A program made the translations under genes and the position numbers. 64,000 nucleotides of DNA from an uncultured Lachnospiraceae bacterium (GTDB taxonomy: Bacteria; Bacillota; Clostridia; Lachnospirales; Lachnospiraceae), in assembly GCA_947176505.1 (NCBI GenBank), contig CAMWQW010000004.1:1-64000 (forward strand). Reading direction: 5' to 3'. Below the pieces are notes generated by a model. The model was given only the letters and a program-made list of their open reading frames with translations. It had not been told where the DNA came from and made no database searches. Shown here piece after piece: positions 17,354 through 26,780 of the stretch. The number at the start of each line of letters is the position of its first letter. The first letter of the stretch is position 1.

Positions 17354-18151
17354 ATGAGGTTATGCAGTATAGCCAGCGGAAGCAGCGGAAACTGTGTCTA
17401 TGTGGGTTCTGATACGACACACTTATTGATGGATGTGGGAATCAGCGGCAAAAGAATAGAGGCTGGAATTAATGAATTGAATTTAAAGATGAGCGATATT
17501 GATGGTATTTTTATAACTCATGAGCATGCAGACCATATTAGTGGATTGGGTGTTATCGCGAGAAAGTATGGAGTACCGATATATGCTACCGGTGGGACGA
17601 TAGAAGCTATTAAGCAGACTTCTTCGCTGGGAAAGATTGATGATAATTTATTCCATTACATACGTGCGGATGAGAAATGTATAGTGAAAGATGTGACGCT
17701 TTATCCGATACGAACATCGCATGATGCGGCGGAGCCGGTGGCATACAGGATTAGTCACGACAGGCAGAAGATTGCTGTTATTACGGATTTGGGATGTTAT
17801 AATGATTATACGGTAGAGTGTTTGAGAGATCTGGATGTACTTTACTTAGAGGCAAATCATGATATTCACATGCTTCAGGTGGGACCGTATCCGTACTATT
17901 TAAAACAGCGTATTTTAGGTGAGAGAGGTCATCTGTCCAATGAGGCAGCAGGTAAGCTTCTCAGCCGGCTTCTGCATGACCATATGCGTGCGATAGTACT
18001 TGGACACTTGAGTCAGGAGAATAATCTGCCGGAACTTGCGTATGAATCAGTGCGGGTGGAGGTGACAATGTCCGACACGCCGTACAGCGGCAATGATTTT
18101 CCACTGTATGTTGCAAAGCGAAATGAAGTGTCACAGATGATAGAAATTTAA
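17354..18151 (+). CDS. MBL-fold metallohydrolase, WalJ/YycJ type
   Basis: 265 residues of metallo-beta-lactamase fold. The metal-binding motif THEHADHISG sits near residue 55-64, with further ligands in TSHDAAEPV and TDLGCYND, and a late LGHLSQENN histidine. The N-terminus SIASGSSGNCVYV is characteristic of the YycJ/WalJ group, a predicted 5'-3' DNA exonuclease or hydrolase. In Bacillus it belongs to the walRK operon; here it follows the FtsA-like gene by 30 bases, with no WalRK genes nearby. Substrate is not established from sequence. Confidence 0.88.
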   Translation: MRLCSIASGSSGNCVYVGSDTTHLLMDVGISGKRIEAGINELNLKMSDIDGIFITHEHADHISGLGVIARKYGVPIYATGGTIEAIKQTSSLGKIDDNLFHYIRADEKCIVKDVTLYPIRTSHDAAEPVAYRISHDRQKIAVITDLGCYNDYTVECLRDLDVLYLEANHDIHMLQVGPYPYYLKQRILGERGHLSNEAAGKLLSRLLHDHMRAIVLGHLSQENNLPELAYESVRVEVTMSDTPYSGNDFPLYVAKRNEVSQMIEI

Positions 18152-18228
18152 GAGTCGTGGGGAACAGAGACAGTTGTTGAGAAAGACAAGGATAAGTGCA
18201 TAAAATGTGCGCAGAAATGAGGAGCATG

Positions 18229-18501
18229 ATGAAAAAAACAATTATTACAGTTGTAGGTAAAGACACAGTAGGTATTATTGCCAGAGTATGTACCTATCTG
18301 GCGGACAATCAGATTAACATTCTGGATATTTCCCAGACGATTGTTCAGGGATATTTTAATATGATGATGATTGTGGATACTAACGGCACCAAGAAGGATT
18401 TTGGTGTGATTGCAAAGGAATTGGAGCAGCTTGGTGAAAGTATAGGCGTTATTATCAAATGTCAGAAAGAAGAGATATTCAGTCAGATGCACAGAATCTA
18501 A
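18229..18501 (+). CDS. ACT domain protein (UPF0237)
   Basis: A 90-residue single ACT domain: KKTIITVVGKDTVGIIARVCTYL at the start, then the beta-strand GYFNMMMIVD. ACT domains bind small ligands, often amino acids. ATG 18229 follows GAGGAG by 4 bases; a GTG at 18196 would add 11 residues ahead of that site. It is 28 bases before a UPF0210 gene, and this gene pair is conserved in other Firmicutes, suggesting that the ACT protein senses a ligand for its neighbour. Confidence 0.92.
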   Translation: MKKTIITVVGKDTVGIIARVCTYLADNQINILDISQTIVQGYFNMMMIVDTNGTKKDFGVIAKELEQLGESIGVIIKCQKEEIFSQMHRI

Positions 18502-18529
18502 GAATAGATTGGAATGATAGGGAGTAGAC

Positions 18530-19894
18530 ATGATAAATATATTTGAAGTGGCAGAAACAAATGAAATGATTGAAAAAGAAAACCTTGATGTGAGAACAAT
18601 CACACTTGGCATCAGTCTTTTGGACTGCATTGATGCAGATTTAAAAATGGTCAATGAGAAGATTTATCAGAAGATATATGAAGCGGCAAAAGACTTGGTT
18701 GCGACAGGTGACTATATCTCCGATGAGTATGGCATTCCGATTGTAAACAAAAGAATTTCCGTGACACCGATTGCGTTAGTTGGCGGCGCGGCATGTAAGG
18801 CACCGGAGGATTTTGTCTCTATCGCGCAAACATTGGATAAAGTGGCACACGAGGTAGGGGTTAACTTTATTGGAGGATATTCTGCGCTTGTTTCAAAAGG
18901 AATGACAAAAGCAGACGAAATGCTCATTCGTTCAATACCCAAAGCGTTGGCAGCAACAGAGAGAGTGTGCAGCTCTGTCAATGTAGGCTCTACCAAAACA
19001 GGAATTAACATGGATGCCGTAAAGCTTATGGGGGAAGTTATCTTGCAGACGGCGGAAGCCACAAAAACGGAAGACTCGCTTGGATGCGCCAAATTGGTTG
19101 TGTTTTGTAATGCTCCGGATGACAATCCGTTTATGGCGGGGGCATTTCATGGAGTCACAGAGGCTGATAAAGTCATTAACGTGGGTGTCAGTGGTCCCGG
19201 TGTTGTAAAAACGGCACTCGAAAAAGTGCGCGGTGAGAACTTTGAAGTGCTGTGTGAGACGATTAAAAAGACAGCATTCAAGGTGACTCGAGTGGGACAG
19301 CTTGTAGCAAAAGAAGCTTCGAAATGTCTGAATGTACCTTTTGGAATTGTAGATTTATCTCTTGCGCCAACGCCCGCAATCGGGGATTCGGTAGCGGACA
19401 TTCTGTGTGAGATTGGGCTGGAGCAAGTTGGGGCGCCCGGAACAACAGCGGCATTGGCGTTGTTAAATGATCAGGTCAAGAAGGGCGGTGTCATGGCATC
19501 CTCTTATGTAGGCGGTTTGAGTGGCGCGTTTATTCCGGTCAGCGAGGATCAGGGAATGATTGACGCTGTCACGGCAGGAGCCTTGACTTTAGAGAAACTG
19601 GAAGCGATGACTTGTGTGTGTTCCGTTGGACTTGATATGATTGCCATTCCGGGTGATACGAAAGCGACGACAATTTCCGGAATTATTGCGGATGAGATGG
19701 CGATTGGTATGATTAATCAGAAGACAACGGCAGTGAGACTGATTCCCGTTATCGGTAAAGGAATAGGAGAGACAGTGGAGTTTGGCGGACTGTTGGGATA
19801 TGCGCCGATTATGCCAGTAAACAGCTATGCATGTGATGCATTTGTTAACAGAGGCGGCAGGATTCCGGCACCGATTCACAGCTTCAAGAATTAA
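18530..19894 (+). CDS. UPF0210 / PFL-like DUF711 protein
   Basis: 454 residues matching the UPF0210 family, which has a fold related to glycyl-radical enzymes: [59 protein letters not shown] and the glycine-rich [14 protein letters not shown]. No glycyl-radical loop is evident. Biochemical function is not established for the family. It is co-transcribed with the ACT protein just upstream and ends at a bidirectional terminator. Confidence 0.93.
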   Translation: MINIFEVAETNEMIEKENLDVRTITLGISLLDCIDADLKMVNEKIYQKIYEAAKDLVATGDYISDEYGIPIVNKRISVTPIALVGGAACKAPEDFVSIAQTLDKVAHEVGVNFIGGYSALVSKGMTKADEMLIRSIPKALAATERVCSSVNVGSTKTGINMDAVKLMGEVILQTAEATKTEDSLGCAKLVVFCNAPDDNPFMAGAFHGVTEADKVINVGVSGPGVVKTALEKVRGENFEVLCETIKKTAFKVTRVGQLVAKEASKCLNVPFGIVDLSLAPTPAIGDSVADILCEIGLEQVGAPGTTAALALLNDQVKKGGVMASSYVGGLSGAFIPVSEDQGMIDAVTAGALTLEKLEAMTCVCSVGLDMIAIPGDTKATTISGIIADEMAIGMINQKTTAVRLIPVIGKGIGETVEFGGLLGYAPIMPVNSYACDAFVNRGGRIPAPIHSFKN

Positions 19895-19920
19895 TATTGT
19901 GAGGAAAAATAGGTTAAAGA

Positions 19921-19956
19921 AAAAGGATACAGAAGCAGTTTCGCTCTGTATCCTTT
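19921..19956. terminator. Bidirectional terminator between convergent genes
   Basis: Perfect 12-bp stem AAAAGGATACAG (19921-19932) with CTGTATCCTTTT (19945-19956). T-rich tracts follow on both strands, serving the UPF0210 gene (+) and the chemoreceptor (-). Confidence 0.88.
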
Positions 19957-19995
19957 TGTAATATAATAATCTTCTATATTTTGAGTGCATAAATA

Positions 19996-21414
19996 TTATT
20001 CGGCAAAAACTTGAAGATTTTCTTTCTCCAGTGCTTCTGCGTTAGCGATAATTCTACGGAAATCACTAATCAAGTCTTCGGAAAGCTTAACAGCTTGTTT
20101 GTATTCATTTTCTGCTCTCATGTAATCCTGTGATTTGATTGCGCTAATTACATTCTTACCATAGCCGTGGAAACGGCGGTGCTTGTCAGCAAGACCGGAC
20201 CAGATAGGTGAAATCATGCTGTTGCGAGGAGACATTGCATAATAGAAATGACCAAAAGCACATTTCGTATCATCGGTCTGAAGCGGCAGGCATTCTCTGT
20301 TCTTTACCATCTTGTTGAGTGTATTCAACCAATTCTGGTGTGCAGTAATGGCATTTTGTACGTTTGTAATGAATTGACGATTATTCAACATATAGAATAC
20401 ATCATCAACCATCTGCCCCATTAATTTGGCAGAGTCATCCAGCCCTTTTTCGATTTCACTTACAGGTTTCATGTTTTTCTGTAAATCTTCTGATACATTT
20501 TCCAAATTGATGGACTGTTCATTTAATGCAGCACATTCATCACGAAGTCTAGCCATAGAATCCTGCACATTGGTGACAGAGCTGAAAATTTCTTCGCTTG
20601 TAGCGGCAATTGTTGTGATGGAATCGGAAATGCTGACGATGTTGGTTACATTCTTCTGGTTATTCGCAAGCACCTTAGACAGATTCTCGCGCATTGATTC
20701 TAATTCTATGGCGGATTTATCAAGGCTGCCGGAACTGATTGTGGCAGCGGATTCAATTTCCGAGATAAAGCCTTCCATGTTAGCCGTAAGCTGCTTGGTT
20801 TCATCAGCAAGACTTCTGATTTGCTCTGCAACAACTGCAAACCCCTTGCCGGCTTCTCCGGCTCTGGCGGCTTCAATGGAAGCGTTGAGCGCAAGCATGT
20901 TCGTCTGGGAAGAAATGGAGTTAATTCCTTTGATGACTTCGTTCATGCCTTTGATGATTTCCAGAAGCTGGTGCATATCATCCTTTATTTTGGTTGATTT
21001 ATCAATTGTCGCCTGAGATTCTTCCACGATAGTGGAAATTTCACTGCTGCTTGCTTCCATGTCTTCCATAATTTCGCCGGCAGCGGCAGATACCTGTGTG
21101 ATAGAGTCGGTAAAGCCTTCATGAGCGTTTACTACTTCGTCCATGCTTTCTTCGGTTAACTGAGAAGCTTGAACGACAACCTCGGATATCTGTTTGATTT
21201 TGTTGCTGATATGAGTCATTTTATCAGTCGTATCGTGCATTACAAGATCAAGGGCGCTTATTTTCATGACAGAAGAACAAACATCGCCTACTAATCGGTT
21301 GAATTTTTCTCTTCCGTCCATTAATCTGGATTGAATCTGAATCGCATCTTTATTTCCTTCGACAGGTTCCATTCTGCCGATACTTTGCAATACTTTATCA
21401 TTCTTTGATTTCAT
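19996..21414 (-). CDS. Soluble methyl-accepting chemotaxis protein with C-terminal CZB domain
   Basis: 472 residues with no transmembrane segment or periplasmic domain, so a cytoplasmic receptor. The signalling hairpin tip is recognisable ([24 protein letters not shown] followed by [18 protein letters not shown], shown here in two pieces). The C-terminal part (about 355-440) is a CZB zinc-binding domain with [14 protein letters not shown] and HRRFHGYG supplying the expected His/Cys ligands. CZB receptors can respond to zinc or hypochlorous acid through the Zn-Cys site. The start at 21414 follows GGGAGG by 7 bases; the upstream frame from 21438 runs through that site. It should signal through CheA with CheW or the CheV at 258-1160. 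Confidence 0.92.
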   Translation of the reverse strand: MKSKNDKVLQSIGRMEPVEGNKDAIQIQSRLMDGREKFNRLVGDVCSSVMKISALDLVMHDTTDKMTHISNKIKQISEVVVQASQLTEESMDEVVNAHEGFTDSITQVSAAAGEIMEDMEASSSEISTIVEESQATIDKSTKIKDDMHQLLEIIKGMNEVIKGINSISSQTNMLALNASIEAARAGEAGKGFAVVAEQIRSLADETKQLTANMEGFISEIESAATISSGSLDKSAIELESMRENLSKVLANNQKNVTNIVSISDSITTIAATSEEIFSSVTNVQDSMARLRDECAALNEQSINLENVSEDLQKNMKPVSEIEKGLDDSAKLMGQMVDDVFYMLNNRQFITNVQNAITAHQNWLNTLNKMVKNRECLPLQTDDTKCAFGHFYYAMSPRNSMISPIWSGLADKHRRFHGYGKNVISAIKSQDYMRAENEYKQAVKLSEDLISDFRRIIANAEALEKENLQVFAE

Positions 21415-21447
21415 TGTATACCCTCCCGTATCAAACATGTATGATTC

Positions 21448-21456
21448 ATTATAGCA
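21448..21456 (-). promoter_or_regulatory. Extended -10 promoter for the CZB chemoreceptor
   Basis: Minus-strand TGCTATAAT is a full extended -10. The -35 (TAGAAA) is weak. No sigma-28 flagellar promoter was recognised. It lies 33 bases upstream of the ATG. Confidence 0.5.
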
Positions 21457-21602
21457 GATTATTCTTTATATTTCTACATGTAAACAAAGAAAAAATTTAT
21501 CTTTTGACTTATCGCTGTTATGAAAAGAATATCTATGATAAAATGTATTCGGCTGTTGGAAGCAAACGAATGCGCGTTGATTATTGATGAGGAGAAATAG
21601 TG

Positions 21603-22118
21603 ATGGTAGAAGGGTTTTTAAGTGATAGAATATGTGAGCAGTGTCAGGGGAGATGCTGTAAGACGATGGGATGTTCTCTTGCACCGCAGGATATGCTTGA
21701 TGCATTGAAGGGCAATGCGGTAACAAGTGAAAGTTTAGAGAGATTATTACAGCAGAGCGGGAGATACGCTATAGATTCGTTTCAAACTGGAGGAAGGGCA
21801 TTTTATTATTTGAGGATGCGGCATAAATGTTTTACATTTATCGGCGTAGACGCCATGGGAGAATGTATTGCATTGACAAAACAAGGATGTAGTCTTGCGT
21901 TTGAAGACAGACCGAAAGGCGGCAGGATGCTGGAAGGACGGGAGAACGGCGGCTGTATCCAGCATTATACACAGGAAATGATGATTGCAGAATGGGAGCC
22001 TTATCAGAATATACTTAAGGCTATATGGGACCGCTGGCATGATAAGTTTGAGAAGGGAGGAATCTTTGACCAATGTGAAGAGGAATACATGCAGTATCAG
22101 ATGAAAAAGCGTAGATAA
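21603..22118 (+). CDS. Cys-rich protein resembling the YkgJ metal-cluster group
   Basis: 171 residues, cytoplasmic, with a dense N-terminal cysteine motif ICEQCQGRCCKTMGC and later cysteines in HKCF, GECIAL, QGCSLAF and GGCIQHY. This spacing resembles the CxxCxxxCC proteins (YkgJ type) that are predicted to chelate zinc or an iron cluster; the match is by eye. ATG 21603 lies 7 bases after GAGGAGA. The C-terminal half is helical and charged. Function unknown. It is divergent from the chemoreceptor and upstream of the ECF transporter, which has its own promoter. Confidence 0.7.
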   Translation: MVEGFLSDRICEQCQGRCCKTMGCSLAPQDMLDALKGNAVTSESLERLLQQSGRYAIDSFQTGGRAFYYLRMRHKCFTFIGVDAMGECIALTKQGCSLAFEDRPKGGRMLEGRENGGCIQHYTQEMMIAEWEPYQNILKAIWDRWHDKFEKGGIFDQCEEEYMQYQMKKRR

Positions 22119-22133
22119 GATGTATGCTGTCTG

Positions 22134-22163
22134 TTGACATGTCGTAAGATGTCGGGCTATAAT
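22134..22163 (+). promoter_or_regulatory. Strong promoter of the ECF operon with palindrome in the spacer
   Basis: TTGACA at 22134-22139, 18-base spacer, TATAAT at 22158-22163. An 8-base palindrome GACATGTC (22136-22143) overlaps the -35, and ATGTC at 22149-22153 repeats its half-site, so a repressor may bind here. The leader to ATG 22238 is about 68 bases and has a small GATCTGCGGATC hairpin. Confidence 0.75.
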
Positions 22164-22237
22164 ATATTCGTATTTGTTTTTTAAACTTACATATCATATT
22201 ATATTGATCTGCGGATCAAGAGAGGGAGGAGATTCTA

Positions 22238-22780
22238 ATGAAAAAACTATCCGTTAAAAGTGTGGTAGCGATTGGTATCGGTGCGGCATTATTCTTTGTG
22301 CTGGGCAAGATTTCTATTCCCACACCCGTCCCGAATACGTATATCAGCTTACAGTATGCAATCCAAGCAGTATTTGCTGCATTGTTCGGACCTATTGCAG
22401 GTCTCTTAATTGGTTTTGTGGGACATACGTTAATTGATGCGACCAGTTACGGTCCGTGGTGGAGCTGGATTATAGCATCTGCATTTGCAGGTCTTGTGAT
22501 TGGTCTTGTTACCATGAAGATGGACATCAATGAGGGAATTGATACGAAGAAGATTGTTCGTTTCAATGTTGCGCAGGCAGTTGCACATTTGCTTGCATGG
22601 GGACTCGTGGCACCGTGCCTTGATATTCTGATTTATTCGGAGCCGATTGAGAAATTATTCGCACAGGGACTTGTTGCGGGCATATCCAATATCCTGACAA
22701 CAGGAATTGTCGGTACACTGCTGCTTGTAGCGTACGCGAAGACAATCGTTAAGAGAGGTTCCCTGAATAAAGAGGACTAA
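22238..22780 (+). CDS. ECF transporter substrate-binding S component (UPF0397 type)
   Basis: 180 residues, about five or six membrane helices (for example VVAIGIGAALFFVLG, YAIQAVFAALFGPIAGLLIGFVG, IIASAFAGLVIGLV). SYGPWWSWIIAS and the early SIPTPVPNT loop match the UPF0397 group of ECF S components, whose vitamin or other substrate is not settled. AGGGAGGAG precedes the ATG closely. The ATPase and T components lie directly downstream after a hairpin, forming a complete dedicated importer. Confidence 0.88.
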   Translation: MKKLSVKSVVAIGIGAALFFVLGKISIPTPVPNTYISLQYAIQAVFAALFGPIAGLLIGFVGHTLIDATSYGPWWSWIIASAFAGLVIGLVTMKMDINEGIDTKKIVRFNVAQAVAHLLAWGLVAPCLDILIYSEPIEKLFAQGLVAGISNILTTGIVGTLLLVAYAKTIVKRGSLNKED

Positions 22781-22800
22781 ACTGAATGAATGTAACAGCG

Positions 22801-22834
22801 AAGAGCTGCTGCTTATAAAGCAGCGGCTCTTTTT
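22801..22834 (+). terminator. Intra-operon terminator between S component and ATPase
   Basis: AAGAGCTGCTGCT pairs with AGCAGCGGCTCTT (one G-U), 5-base loop, then TTTTT. It is strong and placed inside the transporter operon, so it probably lowers ATPase/T expression relative to the S component. Confidence 0.8.
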
Positions 22835-22864
22835 ATGAAAGTGCAGAAGAGAAGGAGCGCAAAT

Positions 22865-24574
22865 ATGGCAACGCCCATTATTTCTTTTAAAGATTACGGA
22901 TTTCAATATATGGCGCAGGCAGAGCCGACGCTGCATCATATTAATCTGGATATTTATCCGGGGGAAAAAGTGTTGATTGCCGGAACATCGGGCAGTGGTA
23001 AGAGTACAATCGGCAACTGCATCAACGGATTAATACCGTTTGCATATCCGGGAGAAAAGACCGGAGAATTATTGGTGGATGGTAAAGAAGCTGACAAGAG
23101 CAGTATTTTTGAACTAAGTCATACGGTGGGCACGGTATTACAGGACACTGACGGACAGTTTATAGGTTTGACAGTGGGGGAGGATATTGCCTTTGCAGCG
23201 GAGAACGATTGCGTACATCAGGATGAGATGAAGCAGATTGTAAACAGGGTTGCTGAATTGGTGGACATTGAGCATCATTTAGAATATGCTCCGCATGAAT
23301 TGTCAGGCGGACAGAAACAGCGCGTCAGTCTGGCAGGCGTCATGGTGGAGGAGGTCAAAGTACTCTTGTTTGATGAGCCGCTTGCGAATCTGGATCCGGC
23401 GGCGGGAAGAATGACGATAGAATTGATTGATACGGTACACGAGCGGACGGGAGCGGCGGTGGTCATTATCGAACACCGTCTGGAAGATGTGCTGTGGCGT
23501 AATATGGACCGTATTGTGTTGATGAATGAGGGAAGAGTAGTTGCGGATATGCCTACGGCAAAACTGCTCGCAGGTAATTTCCTCATGGAACACGGTATTA
23601 GAGAACCTTTGTATCTGACGGCTCTGCGTTATGCGGGAGTTGACATTGATGAGAAGATACATCCTGAACATGTGGAGCGATTGACTTTGACGGATACACA
23701 GAAAGAAATGGTGCGTAATTGGTATCAGAGGCAAAAGACATATATACAAGGACAGGACAGCAAAGAAGAATTGCTTCGTATAGAAAGCCTCGATTTCGGA
23801 TATACGCCGCAAAGCCGTACGCTTCAGAATGTCAGTTTTACAATACATAAAGGTGAGATGGTTAGTATTGTCGGGAGAAACGGCGCTGGTAAGAGTACGC
23901 TGGCGAAGCTGATTTGCGGATTTGAGCAGCCTTCCTCCGGCGCGATATATATGGAAGGAAGAAATATATCGGGGGACACGATTAAGGAAAGAGCTGCCAG
24001 AATCGGTTATGTAATGCAGAATCCGAATCAAATGATTTCGAAACCTATGATATGGGATGAAGTGGAGATGGCTCTTTTACAAGGCAATGTGCCGGAAGCG
24101 GAGCGAAAGAAGCGGGTTGAAGAAACGCTTAAGGTATGCGGGTTATATCCTTTTCGCAACTGGCCGGTTTCGGCGCTGTCTTTCGGGCAGAAGAAGCGCG
24201 TGACAATTGCAAGTATCCTTGTGCAGCGCCCGCAAGTAATCATATTAGATGAGCCTACGGCGGGTCAGGATTACCACCACTATACGGAGATTATGGAATT
24301 CTTGAAAGAGCTGAATGGACACGGCTACACAATTTTAATGATTACGCATGACATGCATTTGATGCTGGAATATACGCCGAGAGCTGTTGTATTCAGCGAA
24401 GGGAAAATGCTTGCCGACACTACGGCGGCACATGTGCTCAATGACCCGGCGCTGGTACAGGCAGCAAATTTAAAAGAAACGAGTCTGTATACACTCAGCA
24501 TGGCGTGTGGGATTGATGAGCCGCAGACTTTTACGGAATGCTTTATCGGCTATGAGCAGAAGGAGGGACGTTGA
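22865..24574 (+). CDS. ECF transporter ATPase, fused A-A' subunits
   Basis: 569 residues with two ABC ATPase domains in one chain. Domain 1 (about 1-270): Walker A GTSGSGKST, signature LSGGQKQR, Walker B VLLFDEP. Domain 2 (about 290-560): Walker A GRNGAGKST, Q-loop VMQNPNQMI, signature ALSFGQKKR, Walker B VIILDEPTAGQD. This is the fused EcfA-EcfA' arrangement seen in some dedicated ECF systems. ATG 22865 follows GGAG by 7 bases; the frame from 22835 begins in the terminator T-run and is rejected. It ends one base before the EcfT start. Confidence 0.95.
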   Translation: MATPIISFKDYGFQYMAQAEPTLHHINLDIYPGEKVLIAGTSGSGKSTIGNCINGLIPFAYPGEKTGELLVDGKEADKSSIFELSHTVGTVLQDTDGQFIGLTVGEDIAFAAENDCVHQDEMKQIVNRVAELVDIEHHLEYAPHELSGGQKQRVSLAGVMVEEVKVLLFDEPLANLDPAAGRMTIELIDTVHERTGAAVVIIEHRLEDVLWRNMDRIVLMNEGRVVADMPTAKLLAGNFLMEHGIREPLYLTALRYAGVDIDEKIHPEHVERLTLTDTQKEMVRNWYQRQKTYIQGQDSKEELLRIESLDFGYTPQSRTLQNVSFTIHKGEMVSIVGRNGAGKSTLAKLICGFEQPSSGAIYMEGRNISGDTIKERAARIGYVMQNPNQMISKPMIWDEVEMALLQGNVPEAERKKRVEETLKVCGLYPFRNWPVSALSFGQKKRVTIASILVQRPQVIILDEPTAGQDYHHYTEIMEFLKELNGHGYTILMITHDMHLMLEYTPRAVVFSEGKMLADTTAAHVLNDPALVQAANLKETSLYTLSMACGIDEPQTFTECFIGYEQKEGR

Positions 24575-24575
24575 G

Positions 24576-25409
24576 ATGGCGAAAGCAGCAATATTAAGCT
24601 ATATTAAACGTGACAGTCTTGTGCATGAACTGACGGGGACAACGAAGCTGATTTTCTTTCTTGCATGGAGTATCGCTTCCATGGTTACATATGATACGAG
24701 AGTGTTAATTTGTATGCTGCTTATGAGTGCGGTTATTTTCAAAGTCAGCAGAATCAGAGTACGGGATATAAGATTTGTGCTGGGGCTTGCGGCAGTCTTT
24801 TTGGTGATGAACAACTTGTTTGTGTATTTGTTTTCACCTGAATATGGGGTTGGATTGTATGGAAGCAGAACAGTAGTTTTGACGATTGCAGGACCGTATA
24901 CAATTACGCTGCAGCAGTTATTCTATCATCTGAATATGACTATGAAGGTTATCTGCGTGGTGCCGGTGGCGCTTCTGTTTATTGCCTGTACGGATCCAAG
25001 TGAATTTGCGGCGTCGCTTGCGAGCATTGGCGTCAGTTACCGTATCGGATATTCCGTCAGTCTGGCTCTTCGCTATATACCGGATGTGCAGAGAGAATAT
25101 CATAATATCAGTCAGGCGCAGCAGGCAAGGGGAATTGATTTGTCAGGAAAAGACAAGCTCTTTACCAGAATGAAAAATTCGGTAGCAATCCTTCTACCGC
25201 TTGTGTTATCCAGCCTAAACCGAATTGAGACAATCAGTAATGCGATGGAGCTTAGAGGGTTTGGGAAGAATAAGAAGCGGACGTGGTACAGGCTGCGCAA
25301 GATGAAGAGGAATGACTGGATTGCGGTGGCGTTTGTTTTGGCAGTGCTGGTGATTGATCTGGTAGTGACATTCTGGGATGGCAGTAGATACTATAATCCG
25401 TTTATGTAG
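24576..25409 (+). CDS. ECF transporter transmembrane T component
   Basis: 277 residues. Hydrophobic helices (LIFFLAWSIASMVTY, VLGLAAVFLVMNNLFVYLF, VVPVALLFIACTD) are followed by the cytoplasmic coupling region with the two short Ala-Arg-Gly-type motifs of EcfT: QAQQARGID and ELRGFG, which dock on the ATPases. ATG 24576 follows GGAGGG by 8 bases; a longer frame from 24507 overlaps the ATPase gene and lacks a site. Confidence 0.93.
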   Translation: MAKAAILSYIKRDSLVHELTGTTKLIFFLAWSIASMVTYDTRVLICMLLMSAVIFKVSRIRVRDIRFVLGLAAVFLVMNNLFVYLFSPEYGVGLYGSRTVVLTIAGPYTITLQQLFYHLNMTMKVICVVPVALLFIACTDPSEFAASLASIGVSYRIGYSVSLALRYIPDVQREYHNISQAQQARGIDLSGKDKLFTRMKNSVAILLPLVLSSLNRIETISNAMELRGFGKNKKRTWYRLRKMKRNDWIAVAFVLAVLVIDLVVTFWDGSRYYNPFM

Positions 25410-25497
25410 ACAGTCTGATTGACGGATACGAAACAACCGCCCGTACCGGGAGGATTTAGTGTTTCAATTGTGATAATGAAGTGCATGGAGGGCGACG

Positions 25498-26424
25498 ATG
25501 AACATTCTGGTGATAGGTGGCAGCTATTTTTATGGTAGAGTCTTTGTGATGGAAGCGGTCCGTGAACATGGTGAATATGACATTACCGTATTAAACCGGG
25601 GAACATATTCCATGGAGGAGTATGGTGTTTCTCAGATTCGGGGAGACAGGCATGATGTAAATATAATCAAGGCGTGTAAGGGAGATTTTGACGCGGTTGT
25701 TGACTTCTGTGCCTATGAGGCAGGAGATGTGTCTGGGATGATAGAGAATTTGACGGGCAGGATCGGACAGTATATCCTAATCAGTACAGTGGATGCTTAT
25801 GAGCGGGAGAGCGGGAAGGTCAGAACTGAGAAGGATGCGCTGGAACATAGAGTATTTACAGGAGAAGCCGGTGCGTATATTGCGGGAAAAGTTGCAGTGG
25901 AGGAGGAACTTCGGAGAGTGTGTCAAGAACAGAATATCCCGTATACGGTGCTTCGTCCGGCAATTCTTTATGGACCGTACAATTATGCGCCGAGGGAGTC
26001 AGCCTATATCCAGATGATGATCGTGAACCATGTGCTGCCGCATTTTATAGATGCGGAAGGAAGATTCCAGTTTGTCTATATAAAGGATGCGGCGCAGGCA
26101 ATTATAAGAACGCTTGGTAACGAGAAGGCTTTCGGGCAGGCTTATAATCTATGTCAGGATGAAGTAGTGACTTATGACAGCTTCTTTCAGACCTTAAAGA
26201 AAGTGGCAGAACCTGAAGTGGTAGAAGAACTGCAGGAAGTGTCAATTACGGTGGACAGCGCCATGGCACAGCAGGTGCCGGTTCCTTTTCCGGCAACGGT
26301 GCAGGAGACGATGTTATGCTCCAATGAAAAGAGTAAGAGAGATCTGGGAATGGAATATACAGATTTCGAGGAAGGAATGCGCAGAACATATAATGCATTC
26401 AAAAGAGTGTATGCGGATTCATAA
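25498..26424 (+). CDS. NAD-dependent epimerase/dehydratase-family (extended SDR) protein
   Basis: 308 residues. The nucleotide-binding start MNILVIGGSYFYGR fits the SDR glycine-rich loop, with ISTVDAY as the catalytic Ser/Thr strand and YIAGK as the YxxxK pair (about residue 127-131). RPAILYGPYNY matches the substrate-binding segment of extended SDRs. Substrate cannot be told; sugar-nucleotide or isoflavone-reductase-like relatives are possible. AGGG-rich site GGAGGGC precedes the ATG. It is 88 bases after the ECF operon and 95 before feoA. Confidence 0.85.
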   Translation: MNILVIGGSYFYGRVFVMEAVREHGEYDITVLNRGTYSMEEYGVSQIRGDRHDVNIIKACKGDFDAVVDFCAYEAGDVSGMIENLTGRIGQYILISTVDAYERESGKVRTEKDALEHRVFTGEAGAYIAGKVAVEEELRRVCQEQNIPYTVLRPAILYGPYNYAPRESAYIQMMIVNHVLPHFIDAEGRFQFVYIKDAAQAIIRTLGNEKAFGQAYNLCQDEVVTYDSFFQTLKKVAEPEVVEELQEVSITVDSAMAQQVPVPFPATVQETMLCSNEKSKRDLGMEYTDFEEGMRRTYNAFKRVYADS

Positions 26425-26519
26425 AATGTGATAAGTATAGAAGCATACGACATAAGGGTATAAAAAGTGTAAGGACATAGGAGCGTGAAGCATAAGAACG
26501 CGAGAACGGAAGTGATATT

Positions 26520-26744
26520 ATGACGTTAGACCAAGTGGCAATCGGAGAAGAAGTAAGAATTATGAAAGTGGGCGGAGACGGGGAACTGCGTTGCCGTCTG
26601 TTAGACATGGGACTGATTCCGAGGACGCTTGTCCGGGTACAGAAGGTGGCGCCGATGGGCGACCCGATTGAAATCCATTTAAGAGGATATGAACTGACAA
26701 TCCGTAAGGAAGATGCGGGTAAGATTGAAGTGGAGAACGTATAG
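26520..26744 (+). CDS. feoA: Ferrous iron transport accessory protein FeoA
   Basis: 74 residues of SH3-like FeoA fold: GEEVRIMKVGGDGELRCRL, LLDMGLIPRT and GDPIEIHLRGYELTIRKEDA. It is thought to modulate the FeoB transporter. It lies 36 bases before feoB, so the two form an operon. No clear Fur box was recognised upstream. Confidence 0.96.
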   Translation: MTLDQVAIGEEVRIMKVGGDGELRCRLLDMGLIPRTLVRVQKVAPMGDPIEIHLRGYELTIRKEDAGKIEVENV

Positions 26745-26780
26745 ACGAATATACTTGGCTGTTAAGAGAAGGATAGAAAT

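Noticed and set aside
21415..21438. Eight-residue N-terminal extension of the chemoreceptor
   Set aside because: It runs through the GGGAGG ribosome site that serves the ATG at 21414.
22835..22864. Upstream ATG for the ECF ATPase
   Set aside because: It begins directly at the terminator T-run; ATG 22865 has a good ribosome site and starts the conserved domain.
26425..26519. Possible Fur box before feoA
   Set aside because: No clear 7-1-7 inverted repeat was found.
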